A stretch of 64,000 nt of DNA from Flavobacterium sp. xlx-214. Lineage in GTDB: Bacteria > Bacteroidota > Bacteroidia > Flavobacteriales > Flavobacteriaceae. The notes under the pieces were generated by a model. That model worked only from the letters and a program-made list of their open reading frames with translations. It ran no database searches and was not told the DNA's origin. Below are positions 34,804-44,511 of the stretch, piece by piece (the stretch's first letter is position 1; the number at the start of each line of letters is the position of its first letter). Made by a program: the position numbers and the translations under genes. Location: NCBI RefSeq assembly GCF_013874595.1, contig NZ_CP059431.1, positions 1,798,001-1,862,000 on the forward strand, given 5' to 3'.

Positions 34804-35742
34804 ATGAACAGGATTACTTTTTTATTCAACATAAAATATCCAATTATTCAAGGCGGAATGATATGGAACAGTGGTTATAAATTAGCATCGGCAGTAAGTA
34901 ATGCAGGCGGTTTAGGTTTAATAGGCGCAGGTTCTATGTATCCAGAAGTTTTAAGAGAACACATTCAGAAATGTAAAAAAGCAACCAATAAGCCTTTTGG
35001 CGTGAATGTTCCTATGTTGTATCCAAACGTGGAAGAAATTATGAACATTATTGTTGATGAAGGTGTTAAGATTGTCTTTACATCAGCAGGAAATCCTAAA
35101 ACGTGGACCAATTGGTTAAAAGAACGTGGTATTACAGTTGTACATGTAGTTAGTTCTTCAAAATTTGCTTTAAAAGCGCAAGAGGCTGGGGTAGATGCAG
35201 TGGTTGCAGAGGGTTTTGAAGCAGGCGGACACAACGGTCGTGAAGAAACTACCACTTTAACTTTAATACCAATGGTTAAAAAGCAAATTCAAATTCCATT
35301 AATTGCTGCAGGTGGTATTGCAACAGGTAAGGCTATGCATGCAGCTATGATTTTAGGTGCCGATGGTGTACAAATGGGAACTCGTTTTGCTATGACGTTT
35401 GAAAGTTCTGCTCATCAAGCTTTTAAAGATACTTTAGTCGCTTCACAAGAAGGCGATACATATTTAACATTGAAAGAGTTGGCACCTGTACGTTTAATTA
35501 AAAACGACTTTTTTAATCAAGTACAAAGTGCTTATGAAAAATGTGCTACTAAAGAAGATTTAATAACATTATTAGGGCGTGCACGAGCAAAAAAGGGAAT
35601 GTTTGAAGGCGATTTAGTTGAAGGCGAATTAGAAATTGGTCAAATTGTAGGTTTAATTGATCAAATACAATCTGTTGATGAAGTGGTTACCGAAATTATG
35701 AATGATTTCAATCAATCACTTAAAACAACTTTTGATTTTTAA
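34804..35742 (+). CDS. FMN enzyme: nitronate monooxygenase family / FabK-like
   Basis: 312 residues, a TIM-barrel FMN protein. The start YPIIQGGMIW, the SNAGGLGLIGAG loop, PFGVN, AEGFEAGGHNG with the conserved His, and LIAAGGIATG ... GADGVQMGTRF follow both FabK (enoyl-ACP reductase II) and nitronate monooxygenase. The TSAGNPKTW stretch is FabK-like. By eye I cannot tell fatty-acid synthesis from nitronate detoxification. A clue is that FabK contacts ACP through basic residues, which a model could test. Single gene between a terminator and acs. Confidence 0.85.
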   Translation: MNRITFLFNIKYPIIQGGMIWNSGYKLASAVSNAGGLGLIGAGSMYPEVLREHIQKCKKATNKPFGVNVPMLYPNVEEIMNIIVDEGVKIVFTSAGNPKTWTNWLKERGITVVHVVSSSKFALKAQEAGVDAVVAEGFEAGGHNGREETTTLTLIPMVKKQIQIPLIAAGGIATGKAMHAAMILGADGVQMGTRFAMTFESSAHQAFKDTLVASQEGDTYLTLKELAPVRLIKNDFFNQVQSAYEKCATKEDLITLLGRARAKKGMFEGDLVEGELEIGQIVGLIDQIQSVDEVVTEIMNDFNQSLKTTFDF

Positions 35743-35807
35743 GTATTTTTTTACAATCGTTAAAGGATATTTAAGTAAATTTAAAAACGTTTAGTAAAAT
35801 TAAATTT

Positions 35808-37715
35808 ATGAGCTACTATAAAATTGCAGATTTAGAACAATATTTCAAACATTATAAAAAAGCAGTACGCGAGCCTAGAAAATTTTGGAGCAAAATAGCC
35901 GAAGAAAATTTTGTTTGGTACCAAGCTTGGGATAAAGTGTTTGAATTTGATATGTCTAAAGGAGATATTAAATGGTTTGTTGATGGCAAATTAAACATTA
36001 CAAAAAATTGTATCGATCGTCATTTATCAAAACGTGGTACTAAAACAGCTATTATTTTTGAACCAAATAATCCGCAGGAAGAAGCTCAAATTATAACGTA
36101 TAATGATTTGTATACGCGCGTTGCAAAAACCGCTAATATGCTTAAATCGTTAGGAGTACAAAAAGGTGATCGCGTGTGTATTTATTTACCCATGATACCA
36201 GAATTAGCTGTAACTATGTTGGCTTGTGCCCGTATTGGTGCCATACACTCGGTTATTTTTGCTGGATTTTCTGATGCAGCTGTACGTAGTAGAGTAGAAG
36301 ATTGTGGAGCTAAAGTTGTTGTAACATCTGATGGAGGTTTCCGTGGCGAAAAAAGCATCAAAATTAAAGAAGTTGTAGACAAAGCTTTGCAAGGCAATAC
36401 TACTGTTCAAAAGGTTTTAGTAGTAAAACGTACCAATGAAGCTGTAGCTTTTAATACAGAGAAAGATGTTTGGTATCATGAATTATACGAACAAGCCGAA
36501 GCAACAAATATTGCAGAGATAATGGATTCTGAAGATCCTTTGTTTATTTTGTATACATCGGGTTCTACAGGTAAGCCTAAAGGAATGGTACATACAACGG
36601 CTGGTTATATGATACAAACAGCCTATACTTTTCAAAATGTTTTTGATTATAAAGACGATGATATTTTTTGGTGTACTGCCGATTTAGGTTGGATTACAGG
36701 ACATTCTTACATATTGTATGGTTCTTTATTAAATGGTGCCACAACCGTTATGTTTGAAGGTGTACCAACGTATCCAAACCCTTCTCGTTTTTGGGATATT
36801 ATCGATAAATACAAAGTTACGCAGTTTTATACCGCTCCAACAGCTATTCGTTCTTTAATGACATTTGATTATTCGTATGTAACCAGTCACGATTTATCGT
36901 CATTGCGTATCTTAGGATCGGTAGGCGAGCCTATTAATGAAGAAGCTTGGCATTGGTTTAACGATTTTGTAGGTAAAAAACGTTGCCCAATTGTTGATAC
37001 TTGGTGGCAAACAGAAACGGGTTCTATCATGATATCACCATTGGCTTGCATAACACCTACAAAACCAACGTATGCAACATTGCCATTGCCAGGTATACAA
37101 ACGGTTTTAATGGACGAAAAAAACAACGAAATTACAGGCAACCAAGTAATGGGTAGTTTGTGCGTTAAGTTTCCTTGGCCATCAATTGCTAGAACCATTT
37201 GGGGCGATCACAAACGATTTGTAGATACTTATTTTACTGATTTTCCTGGAACGTATTTTACAGGCGATAATGCGTTACGAGACGAAGTTGGTTATTACAG
37301 AATTACAGGTCGTGCAGATGATGTTGTAATTGTATCAGGACATAATTTAGGAACGGCGCCTATAGAAGATGCTATAAACCAGCATCCTGCAGTAGCAGAG
37401 TCGGCGGTTGTAGGTTTTCCACATAATATCAAAGGAAATGCGCTTTATGCTTATATTTCGTTGAAAAAAGAGGGAGTATCTCGTGATCGAGAGAATTTAA
37501 AGAAAGAAATCAATCAATTAATTACCGATCATTACGGACCAATAGGTAAGTTAGATAAAATTCAGTTTGTTGATGATTTACCTAAAACGCGCTCTGGTAA
37601 AATTTTAAGAAGATTGCTTCGTTCAATAGCTGCCAATCAGTTAGATAATTTTGGCGATACTTCTACCATGATTAATCCAGAAGTTGTGCAACAAATCATC
37701 GAAAATCGATTGTAA
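35808..37715 (+). CDS. acs: Acetyl-CoA synthetase
   Basis: 635 residues. The enzyme makes acetyl-CoA from acetate, ATP and CoA through an acetyl-adenylate. The P-loop-like YTSGSTGKPKG is at 249-259, DTWWQTETGS follows in the middle, and the C-terminal Lys598 in KTRSGKILRR is the usual acetylation-controlled catalytic lysine. WxxP-type acetate-binding residues are present in TWWQTETG. It has its own terminator and stands alone. Confidence 0.98.
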   Translation: MSYYKIADLEQYFKHYKKAVREPRKFWSKIAEENFVWYQAWDKVFEFDMSKGDIKWFVDGKLNITKNCIDRHLSKRGTKTAIIFEPNNPQEEAQIITYNDLYTRVAKTANMLKSLGVQKGDRVCIYLPMIPELAVTMLACARIGAIHSVIFAGFSDAAVRSRVEDCGAKVVVTSDGGFRGEKSIKIKEVVDKALQGNTTVQKVLVVKRTNEAVAFNTEKDVWYHELYEQAEATNIAEIMDSEDPLFILYTSGSTGKPKGMVHTTAGYMIQTAYTFQNVFDYKDDDIFWCTADLGWITGHSYILYGSLLNGATTVMFEGVPTYPNPSRFWDIIDKYKVTQFYTAPTAIRSLMTFDYSYVTSHDLSSLRILGSVGEPINEEAWHWFNDFVGKKRCPIVDTWWQTETGSIMISPLACITPTKPTYATLPLPGIQTVLMDEKNNEITGNQVMGSLCVKFPWPSIARTIWGDHKRFVDTYFTDFPGTYFTGDNALRDEVGYYRITGRADDVVIVSGHNLGTAPIEDAINQHPAVAESAVVGFPHNIKGNALYAYISLKKEGVSRDRENLKKEINQLITDHYGPIGKLDKIQFVDDLPKTRSGKILRRLLRSIAANQLDNFGDTSTMINPEVVQQIIENRL

Positions 37716-37741
37716 ATAAAGAATAATAAAAGTTTTAGTAT

Positions 37742-37774
37742 AAAAACCCGATTGATTAAATTCAATCGGGTTTC
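37742..37774 (+). terminator. Intrinsic terminator after acs
   Basis: Perfect 12-bp stem (AAACCCGATTGA / TCAATCGGGTTT) with a 6-base loop, then T residues. Confidence 0.85.
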
Positions 37775-37835
37775 TAATTGCATAAAAGTATCAAGTTAAA
37801 TTTTTTATTAGCGTACCTTTACAAAAAAATAGAAC

Positions 37836-38978
37836 ATGTCTTTTGAATCACTTGGATTATCACGCAATATCATAAAATCGGTCAATAAACTAGGTTTTTT
37901 AAAACCATTTCCTATTCAAGAACAATCAATTCCTGTTGTTTTATCAGGAAAAGATTTAATGGGAATTGCTCAAACAGGATCAGGAAAAACTGCAAGTTTT
38001 GTAATGCCAATTTTAGAGAAATTACAAAACGAAGAAGTTAAGAAAGATCGAAATGTTCAAGTCTTAGTTTTGGTGCCAACACGTGAATTAGCTGTTCAAA
38101 TTGAAGAAGTTTTTAAAGTGTTTACCGAGAATTTAAAGCGTGATATCAAAGCAATGGCTGTTTATGGTGGTGTTTCAATCAATCCGCAAATGAAGGCGTT
38201 GTATGGTGCAGAAGTAGTTATTGCTACACCAGGAAGACTTTTAGATTTAATTAATCAAAATGCTTTAAGCGTTTCTAAAGTTAAATATTTGGTTGTTGAT
38301 GAAGCTGATAAAATGTTTCAATTAGGATTTGATGATGAAATGAATCAAATTTTTAAAATGTTACCAGCAAATAAGCAAACATTACTTTTTTCGGCAACCT
38401 TAAATGAAAAAGTCGAAGAAATAAAGAAGCGATTAACCATCAATCCTACTTTAGTTGAAATTCAAAAAGAAGAAGTCAATCTAGAAAATATTACACAAAT
38501 AGCTTATTTGGTTGATGCTTCTTCAAAAGGTCCTTTTTTAAGGTATTTAATTAAAGAACAAAAAATGAGTAAAGTGCTTATTTTTGCTTCTTCAACCAGA
38601 AATGTTGATAATTTAGTTGAAAAATTAACCAAAAATAAAATTTTGGCAACTGCTATTCACGGTAAAAAATCGCAAGGAGCCAGAACAGGAAATTTACGTG
38701 ATTTTAAAGATAACGAGGTAGACATTTTAGTTGCGACTGATTTAATTGGACGAGGTATTCATATTGATCATTTAGATTTTGTCATTAATTACGAATTGCC
38801 AAGATCTCCATTAGATTTTGTTCACAGAATTGGTAGAACGGGTAGAGCCAATGAAAAGGGAACAGCTATTACCATTTTAACGCAGGACGATTTACAACAT
38901 TTTAGAGTCATTCAAAAGAAAATGGGTAAAAAAATAGAACTTACAAGAGTTGAAGATATCAATTTACATGGATATTAA
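37836..38978 (+). CDS. DEAD-box RNA helicase
   Basis: 380 residues, the two-domain core with almost no C-terminal tail. Q motif around FPIQEQ, Walker A AQTGSGKT (45-52), PTRELAVQ, TPGR, DEAD at 155-158, SAT, and HRIGRTGRANE in domain 2. It unwinds short RNA duplexes, for instance in ribosome assembly, mRNA turnover or cold response; without an extension the target cannot be guessed. The two bPH2 genes follow. Confidence 0.95.
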   Translation: MSFESLGLSRNIIKSVNKLGFLKPFPIQEQSIPVVLSGKDLMGIAQTGSGKTASFVMPILEKLQNEEVKKDRNVQVLVLVPTRELAVQIEEVFKVFTENLKRDIKAMAVYGGVSINPQMKALYGAEVVIATPGRLLDLINQNALSVSKVKYLVVDEADKMFQLGFDDEMNQIFKMLPANKQTLLFSATLNEKVEEIKKRLTINPTLVEIQKEEVNLENITQIAYLVDASSKGPFLRYLIKEQKMSKVLIFASSTRNVDNLVEKLTKNKILATAIHGKKSQGARTGNLRDFKDNEVDILVATDLIGRGIHIDHLDFVINYELPRSPLDFVHRIGRTGRANEKGTAITILTQDDLQHFRVIQKKMGKKIELTRVEDINLHGY

Positions 38979-39031
38979 AATTATTTTTGATTAGTTTTAT
39001 AGAGTTAAATAATTTCAATAAAAGAGTGTTT

Positions 39032-39553
39032 ATGTTTGAAAATCAAACGGTTTCAATTAATGATATTCCTAAATATGCAGAGGTTGCGTTACAAACGCTT
39101 CATGCTAATTATAAGAAAATAGTTTTTTTAAACAGCGCCATTGTTTTTGTCATTGGCTTGGCATTATCTATAGGATTATTTTTCCTTTTTGATGCCGAAG
39201 ATGGTGTGTACACATTTTTTTATATTCCTTTTGTAATAACTTCATTAATAGTAGTTTATTCTTTGTTGGCTTATAAAAACAAAAAGTATGCTTTTAGGCA
39301 ACACGATGTTATGTTTCAAAAAGGTTTAATAAGTAAAACAGTGCATATCATACCTTATATTCGCATACAACACATCATTGTTAAGCAAGGTTGGTTTGCT
39401 AAGAAATTAAATTTAGCTACCTTAAAATTACATACTGCAGCTAATGATAATGTTGATGTAAGTATTCCCGGACTTACTTTGGAGGATGCTGAACGATGGA
39501 AAGTTTATGTTTTAAATAGAATGGAAATTTTAGATAATGAATCAGAAGGATAA
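39032..39553 (+). CDS. bPH2-domain membrane protein, YdbS-like
   Basis: 173 residues from the ATG at 39032; an upstream TTG would add 15 residues but no typical start. Two membrane segments (about 28-65) precede a single bacterial PH-like (bPH2/DUF304) domain with RQHDVMFQKGLI and IPYIRIQHIIVKQGWF. It matches Bacillus YdbS. Its stop overlaps the start of the next bPH2 gene by 17 bases. YdbS/YdbT pairs protect against membrane-active compounds in Bacillus; here the role is inferred from family only. Confidence 0.87.
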   Translation: MFENQTVSINDIPKYAEVALQTLHANYKKIVFLNSAIVFVIGLALSIGLFFLFDAEDGVYTFFYIPFVITSLIVVYSLLAYKNKKYAFRQHDVMFQKGLISKTVHIIPYIRIQHIIVKQGWFAKKLNLATLKLHTAANDNVDVSIPGLTLEDAERWKVYVLNRMEILDNESEG

Positions 39554-41048
39554 TTTCGATTTTTCTCAACCTAATTCATTAAACCCTAAAGCATTTTGGC
39601 TTTCGGTTGCTAAATCTATGTGGACTGTTGGCAAAAGTTTTTTCCCTATTTTAATTGTTTTAGGTATTAACCGCGATTTTAGTAGCAAAAATTGGTGGGT
39701 TTACTTATTACCCGTTTTTTTAATATTAATTAGTGTGTTTAGCGCATTTATCAAGTATCGTTTTTTTAAATTTCAAGTCGAAAATGACGAGTTAATTCTT
39801 AAAACAGGCTGGTTAAATAAAGAACAAACAGTTGTAAAGTTTGATAAAATTCACGAGGTTAATTTAAATCAAAAGTTTTTGCATAAAATTTTAGGTTTGT
39901 ATAACGTAAGCATTGATACAGCTGGAAGCGCAACTACAGAAATTGAAATTAATGGTATTAGTTTTCAAAAAGCATTGACTTTAAAAGATGTATTAACACA
40001 GAAAAGAAGTGTTGTTTTTGAAAACGATGTTAATGAAACCCCTTTACATGCTACTGAAGAAGAAATTGAAACCAAAACCATAAAAATTGGTTTATCAAGC
40101 TTAATAAAAATTGGTTTAACTAGAAATTATCTGCAAACTTTTGGATTGTTAATTGCCTTTGGATATCAAATTGCAGATCAATTACAAAGTATTTTCTATA
40201 AAAATGAAGAATCAATTTATGATGATATCTATAGTAAAGCCTCAGAATATTATGTAGGATTGTTATGGATTGTTTTAATTTTAGTAATTATTGTGGTGGT
40301 TGTTTTGTTCAATCTGGTAAGAACCTTATTAATGTATTACAATTACCATATTCAATTAAAGAACAATCAATTATTAGTATCGTTTGGTTTAACAGATTCT
40401 CATATTATTTCAGTACCATCAAACAAAGTACAATTGTTTCAATTTCAACAAAATTACTTTCAAAAAGTAATGAATTTGTTTGAGGTAAAAATCAAGCAAG
40501 TTGAAAGTAATGAAAACAATAAAAAGAAAAAAGGATTAATTGTTCCTGGAGCTAATTGGTTTGAATTAAATGAGTTATTTAAGGTTATTTATAGTAAAGA
40601 TTTAGATATAAATAAAACGTTTATAAAGCCTCATATTAGGTCGTTATATCTAAAGTTAGTTGCTTGGGCTTTTGTTTTTTCGTTGTTTTTTATTGCCTTA
40701 TTTATACAAAAACAATACAATTATTTGCTAACACCTGTGTTGGTGTATTTAGCAATTGCTGTGCTTTTGTTTGTTGGTTATAAGAATAAGAAATTATATA
40801 TAGAAAATGATTTTATTGTTCTGAAACAAGGTATTTGGGATGTAACAACAACGTATTTAGATGTTAGTAAAGTGCAACAAATTATGGTTTCGCAAAGTGT
40901 TTTTCAAAAGAAAAGACAGCTTGGCTCTGTAACGTTGTCTACAGCTGGTGGCAGCATTTCATTAAATTATTATCATTATCCAACACTTCAAAAATTAGCC
41001 AACGAATGGCTGTATCAAATCGAAAAAAATAAATACAAGTGGATGTAA
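39537..41048 (+). CDS. bPH2-domain membrane protein with repeated PH domains, YdbT-like
   Basis: 503 residues, with membrane segments in pairs followed by bPH2 domains. I count three such units: KTGWLNKEQTVVKFDKIHEVNL, then VSFGLTDSHIISVPSNKVQLFQ, then LKQGIWDVTTTYLDVSKVQQIM. This is the layout of Bacillus YdbT, partner of YdbS. The gene overlaps ydbS-like by 17 bases and the next gene by 10, so it is part of one polycistronic unit. The pair probably forms an inner-membrane complex. Confidence 0.87.
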   Translation: MNQKDNFDFSQPNSLNPKAFWLSVAKSMWTVGKSFFPILIVLGINRDFSSKNWWVYLLPVFLILISVFSAFIKYRFFKFQVENDELILKTGWLNKEQTVVKFDKIHEVNLNQKFLHKILGLYNVSIDTAGSATTEIEINGISFQKALTLKDVLTQKRSVVFENDVNETPLHATEEEIETKTIKIGLSSLIKIGLTRNYLQTFGLLIAFGYQIADQLQSIFYKNEESIYDDIYSKASEYYVGLLWIVLILVIIVVVVLFNLVRTLLMYYNYHIQLKNNQLLVSFGLTDSHIISVPSNKVQLFQFQQNYFQKVMNLFEVKIKQVESNENNKKKKGLIVPGANWFELNELFKVIYSKDLDINKTFIKPHIRSLYLKLVAWAFVFSLFFIALFIQKQYNYLLTPVLVYLAIAVLLFVGYKNKKLYIENDFIVLKQGIWDVTTTYLDVSKVQQIMVSQSVFQKKRQLGSVTLSTAGGSISLNYYHYPTLQKLANEWLYQIEKNKYKWM

Positions 41049-41836
41049 TTCAGACAATAGAAGATAACATAATTATTAACACTACAGCCATTTATTATAA
41101 AAAATGGATGGTTAATAATCCTAAAAGTACCTTAGTTTTGCTTCACGATTCTTTAGGATGTACTGTTTTATGGCGTGAATGGCCTGAAGATTTAGCCAAA
41201 GCATTGCAATGTAATGTTATTAGTTATGATAGAAGAGGTTACGGTAAATCGGATAATTATACGGTAAAACGACCAATTAATTATTTAGAGCAAGAAGCTG
41301 AAATTTTAGATCAATTAATGAATCATTGGCAAATAAGCAAACCTATTTTATTTGGCTTTAGCGATGGCGCTTCGGTTGCAACTATTTATGCAGGAATGTT
41401 TCCAAAAAAAATTAGCGGATTAATTGTAGAAGGAGTTCACGTTTTAATTGAAAAAGAAACGTTACAAGGTGTTCGTGATGCCCAAACAACATTAGAAACT
41501 ACTCAAATAGCAAGAGTTTTAGAGAAATACCACGGAAATAAAGTGTTTGATTTGTATTATGCTTGGACAAAAACGTGGCTTTCAGAACAACATCAAAGTT
41601 GGAATATTGAGCATTTTATTACCAAAATTGAAGTCCCTATTTTAGTTATTCAAGGTGAGTTTGATGAGTTTGGAACAATGAAGCAAGTAGATGCGTTTGA
41701 TGTTGCCAAAGGATCGGTTCAAAAATTACTGGTTCCACAAGCAGGTCATACAGCACACAAAGAAAATAAACCTTTGGTTTTTGATAAAGTTGTTATTTTT
41801 GCAAATCAAATAGTAGAAAATGAAAAAATGGATTAA
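41039..41836 (+). CDS. Alpha/beta hydrolase in the men cluster
   Basis: 265 residues from the GTG at 41039; the next ATG would cut into the first strand (IIINTTAIYYKKW). The fold shows LLHDSLGCTVLWREWP, the nucleophile elbow GFSDGA with Ser, VIQGEFDEFG and AGHTAHKE. It overlaps the bPH2 gene by 10 bases and menA by 17. Position next to menA and menC makes it a candidate for SHCHC synthase (MenH), but the elbow GFSDG differs from the usual MenH GYSMGG. So the role stays open. Confidence 0.82.
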   Translation: MDVIQTIEDNIIINTTAIYYKKWMVNNPKSTLVLLHDSLGCTVLWREWPEDLAKALQCNVISYDRRGYGKSDNYTVKRPINYLEQEAEILDQLMNHWQISKPILFGFSDGASVATIYAGMFPKKISGLIVEGVHVLIEKETLQGVRDAQTTLETTQIARVLEKYHGNKVFDLYYAWTKTWLSEQHQSWNIEHFITKIEVPILVIQGEFDEFGTMKQVDAFDVAKGSVQKLLVPQAGHTAHKENKPLVFDKVVIFANQIVENEKMD

Positions 41837-42734
41837 AGCTGCACGATTACGTACATTGCCCTTATCTGTATCGGGAATATTAGTAGGAAGCGCAGTAGCT
41901 TATCAACAATATCATACCCAAGAAAATTACTATTGCATTATTGTTTTGTGTGTATTAACAACGCTTTTTTTTCAGGTTTTGTCAAATTATGCCAACGATT
42001 ATGGTGATGCCGTAAAAGGAACCGATAATGAAAATAGAGTAGGACCCAAACGTGCAGTACAAAGTGGTGAAATTACGGCTCAACAAATGAAAAAGGCAAT
42101 TATTATAACTTCTGTTTTGTCTTTAATTTCTTCAATTGGCGTTATTTATTTGTCGTTTGGTAGCCAAAATTTTCTTCAAGCCATTCTTTATTTTGTATTA
42201 GCAATTGCGTGTGTAGGTGCCGCAATTAAGTATACAGTTGGTAATTCAGCGTATGGTTATAAAGGGTTCGGAGATGTTTTTGTCTTTATATTCTTTGGTT
42301 TGGTTAGCACATTGGGAACATACTATTTGTTCGGACATACAATGGATTATAAAGTTATTTTTCCAGCAATTACAATAGGTTTGTTAAGCATGGCGGTTTT
42401 AAATATGAACAACATGCGCGATGTAGAGAATGATACTGCAGTAGGAAAAAATACATTGGTAGTAAAAATGGGATTTCAAAAAGCGAAGAATTATCACTTT
42501 TTCTTAATTCTAATAGCTGTAATCTTTATCAATACTTTTGCAATGAATTCATTCTCAAAATGGTATCAATACATTTATGTAATAACATTTATTCCCTTGC
42601 TTAAAAACCTGACTGTAGTTACAAAAACAACAAATCCCAGGTTGTTAGATCCAGAATTAAAACGCTTGTCGTTAAGTACATTTTTCCTATCTTTATTAGT
42701 CTCAATAGCATTAATTTTAAACGCATATTTATGA
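41820..42734 (+). CDS. menA: 1,4-dihydroxy-2-naphthoate prenyltransferase
   Basis: 304 residues with about nine membrane segments. UbiA-superfamily aspartate motifs are present: NDYGDAVKGTD (59-69) and NMRDVENDTAVGK (198-210). These bind Mg-prenyl diphosphate. The enzyme attaches the prenyl tail to DHNA in menaquinone synthesis. The gene overlaps its neighbours by 17 and 4 bases, and menC lies one gene downstream, so the pathway context agrees. Confidence 0.95.
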   Translation: MKKWIKAARLRTLPLSVSGILVGSAVAYQQYHTQENYYCIIVLCVLTTLFFQVLSNYANDYGDAVKGTDNENRVGPKRAVQSGEITAQQMKKAIIITSVLSLISSIGVIYLSFGSQNFLQAILYFVLAIACVGAAIKYTVGNSAYGYKGFGDVFVFIFFGLVSTLGTYYLFGHTMDYKVIFPAITIGLLSMAVLNMNNMRDVENDTAVGKNTLVVKMGFQKAKNYHFFLILIAVIFINTFAMNSFSKWYQYIYVITFIPLLKNLTVVTKTTNPRLLDPELKRLSLSTFFLSLLVSIALILNAYL

Positions 42735-43408
42735 AAATAACATACCTTGGTCACGCTTCTTTAGCAATTGAAGTTAACGGAAAAATACTTATTGTAGATC
42801 CGTTTATTAGTGCAAATGAATTAGCAAAACATATTGATGTAAATTCGTTAAAAGCCGATTATATTTTAATTACACATGCACACGGCGACCATATTTTAGA
42901 TGTAGAAACCATAGCAAAAAATACAGGAGCAATTATTGTATCAAACGCTGAAATTGCAGGGTATTACGAAGCTAAAGGTTTTAAAACACATCCAATGAAC
43001 CATGGTGGAACTTGGGAATTTGATTTTGGTAAAGTAAAATACGTAAATGCTATACATTCAAGCAGTTTTCCCGATGGAAGTAACGGCGGGCAACCAGGTG
43101 GTTTTGTAATTGAAGCGGAAAACAAGAATGTTTACATTGCTGGCGATACCGCTTTAACATACGATATGAAGTTAATTCCTATGCGTAACCCTTTAGATTT
43201 AGCTATTTTGCCTATAGGAAGTAATTTTACAATGGATGTTGATGATGCAACAATTGCCGCAGAATTTTTAAACGTAAAAACGGTTTTAGGGTATCATTTT
43301 GATACGTTTGGGTATATTAAAATTGACCATGAAGTGGCAAAACAAAAATTTGAAAGTAAAAATAAAGAACTAATTCTTTTAGAGATTGGATCTTCAATAG
43401 AACTATAA
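42731..43408 (+). CDS. Metal-dependent hydrolase, UPF0173 (metallo-beta-lactamase fold)
   Basis: 225 residues, the usual UPF0173 length. The MBL motif THAHGDHILD is intact, then NHGGTWEF, HSSSFPDG, AGDTALT and a final GYHFDTFG with the last His. It binds two metal ions in the known fold. The substrate in bacteria is not known. The ATGA overlap with menA (4 bases) and menC 43 bases downstream suggest a link to quinone metabolism; this is position only. Confidence 0.9.
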   Translation: MKITYLGHASLAIEVNGKILIVDPFISANELAKHIDVNSLKADYILITHAHGDHILDVETIAKNTGAIIVSNAEIAGYYEAKGFKTHPMNHGGTWEFDFGKVKYVNAIHSSSFPDGSNGGQPGGFVIEAENKNVYIAGDTALTYDMKLIPMRNPLDLAILPIGSNFTMDVDDATIAAEFLNVKTVLGYHFDTFGYIKIDHEVAKQKFESKNKELILLEIGSSIEL

Positions 43409-43412
43409 TTCT

Positions 43413-43438
43413 AAACTCTGCTTTGTCAGAGTTTTTTT
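43413..43438 (+). terminator. Terminator-like hairpin between the MBL hydrolase and menC
   Basis: AAACTCTG pairs with CAGAGTTT around CTTTGT and is followed by T. It may attenuate transcription into menC. Confidence 0.7.
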
Positions 43439-43451
43439 ATTAATTACAGTA

Positions 43452-44507
43452 ATGAAAGCATATTTTAAAAAATATATTCTACAGTTTAAAAATCCGTCTG
43501 GAACTTCAAGAGGAATGATGACAGAAAAAGAGACCTACTTTTTAATTATTGAACATAACGGTAAGAAAGGAATAGGAGAGTGCGGATTGTTTAGAGGATT
43601 ATCGCATGATGATAAATTGGATTATTCAGACAAATTACAATGGGTTTGTGATAATATTAATTTAGGAAAAGATGTACTTTGGGAAATGCTTCGCGATTGG
43701 CCTTCTATTCAATTTGGAATAGAACAAGCGTTTTTATCTGTTGAAAGTTCAGATCCTTTTATTTTGTTTCCTAGCAGATTTACTGATGGTCAAAAAGCAA
43801 TATCCATAAACGGTTTGGTTTGGATGGGTAATCCGGAATTTATGAAACAACAAATTGATGATAAAATAGCGCAAGGTTTTAACTGTATAAAATTAAAAAT
43901 TGGGGCTATAGATTTTGATCAAGAATTGGCTTTACTGGCTCATATTCGTGCACATTTTCCTGAAGAAGTTATCGAAATTAGGGTGGATGCTAATGGTGGT
44001 TTCGATAAAACTAACGCTTTAGATAGAATGTTACAACTTGCTGAATATAAATTACATAGTATTGAACAACCGATTAAACAAAATCAAACTGACAGTATGG
44101 CAGATTTGTGTTTAAAAGCGCCATTGCCCATTGCTTTAGATGAAGAATTAATTGGAGTTGTAAATTACAGTGATAAAGAAAATCTATTGCAAAAAATCAA
44201 ACCACAATACATCATTTTAAAGCCTAGTTTGGTAGGCGGATTTAAAGGTTCAGCAGAATGGATTGAAATTGCCAATAAATTTGGCATCGGTTGGTGGATT
44301 ACATCTGCATTAGAAAGTAATATTGGATTAAATGCAATTGCTCAATGGACTTTTACTTTAGAAAGTAATATGCCTCAAGGTTTGGGAACGGGTGGTTTGT
44401 TTACTAATAATTTTAATTGTCCTTTAGTTGTTAAAAACGGACATTTATGGTGTAATGTGAATTCTGATTTATGGGATGAAAATCAGTTGTTAAACATTCA
44501 TTTATAA
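43452..44507 (+). CDS. menC: o-Succinylbenzoate synthase
   Basis: 351 residues of the enolase superfamily. KLK at 147-149 carries the catalytic lysine, metal ligands are D179, E205 and D230, and K257 in ILKPSL is the second lysine. GIGECGLFRGLS at the start is the capping domain. It dehydrates SHCHC to o-succinylbenzoate in menaquinone synthesis. A terminator-like hairpin separates it from the genes before it. menB, menD, menE and menF are not in the window. Confidence 0.94.
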   Translation: MKAYFKKYILQFKNPSGTSRGMMTEKETYFLIIEHNGKKGIGECGLFRGLSHDDKLDYSDKLQWVCDNINLGKDVLWEMLRDWPSIQFGIEQAFLSVESSDPFILFPSRFTDGQKAISINGLVWMGNPEFMKQQIDDKIAQGFNCIKLKIGAIDFDQELALLAHIRAHFPEEVIEIRVDANGGFDKTNALDRMLQLAEYKLHSIEQPIKQNQTDSMADLCLKAPLPIALDEELIGVVNYSDKENLLQKIKPQYIILKPSLVGGFKGSAEWIEIANKFGIGWWITSALESNIGLNAIAQWTFTLESNMPQGLGTGGLFTNNFNCPLVVKNGHLWCNVNSDLWDENQLLNIHL

Positions 44508-44511
44508 ATGT

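Noticed and set aside
36182..37198. Several antisense frames of 70-100 codons inside acs
   Set aside because: They mirror the codons of acs and have no promoter or recognisable product. The same applies to other opposite-strand frames inside valS, icd, clpC and metK.
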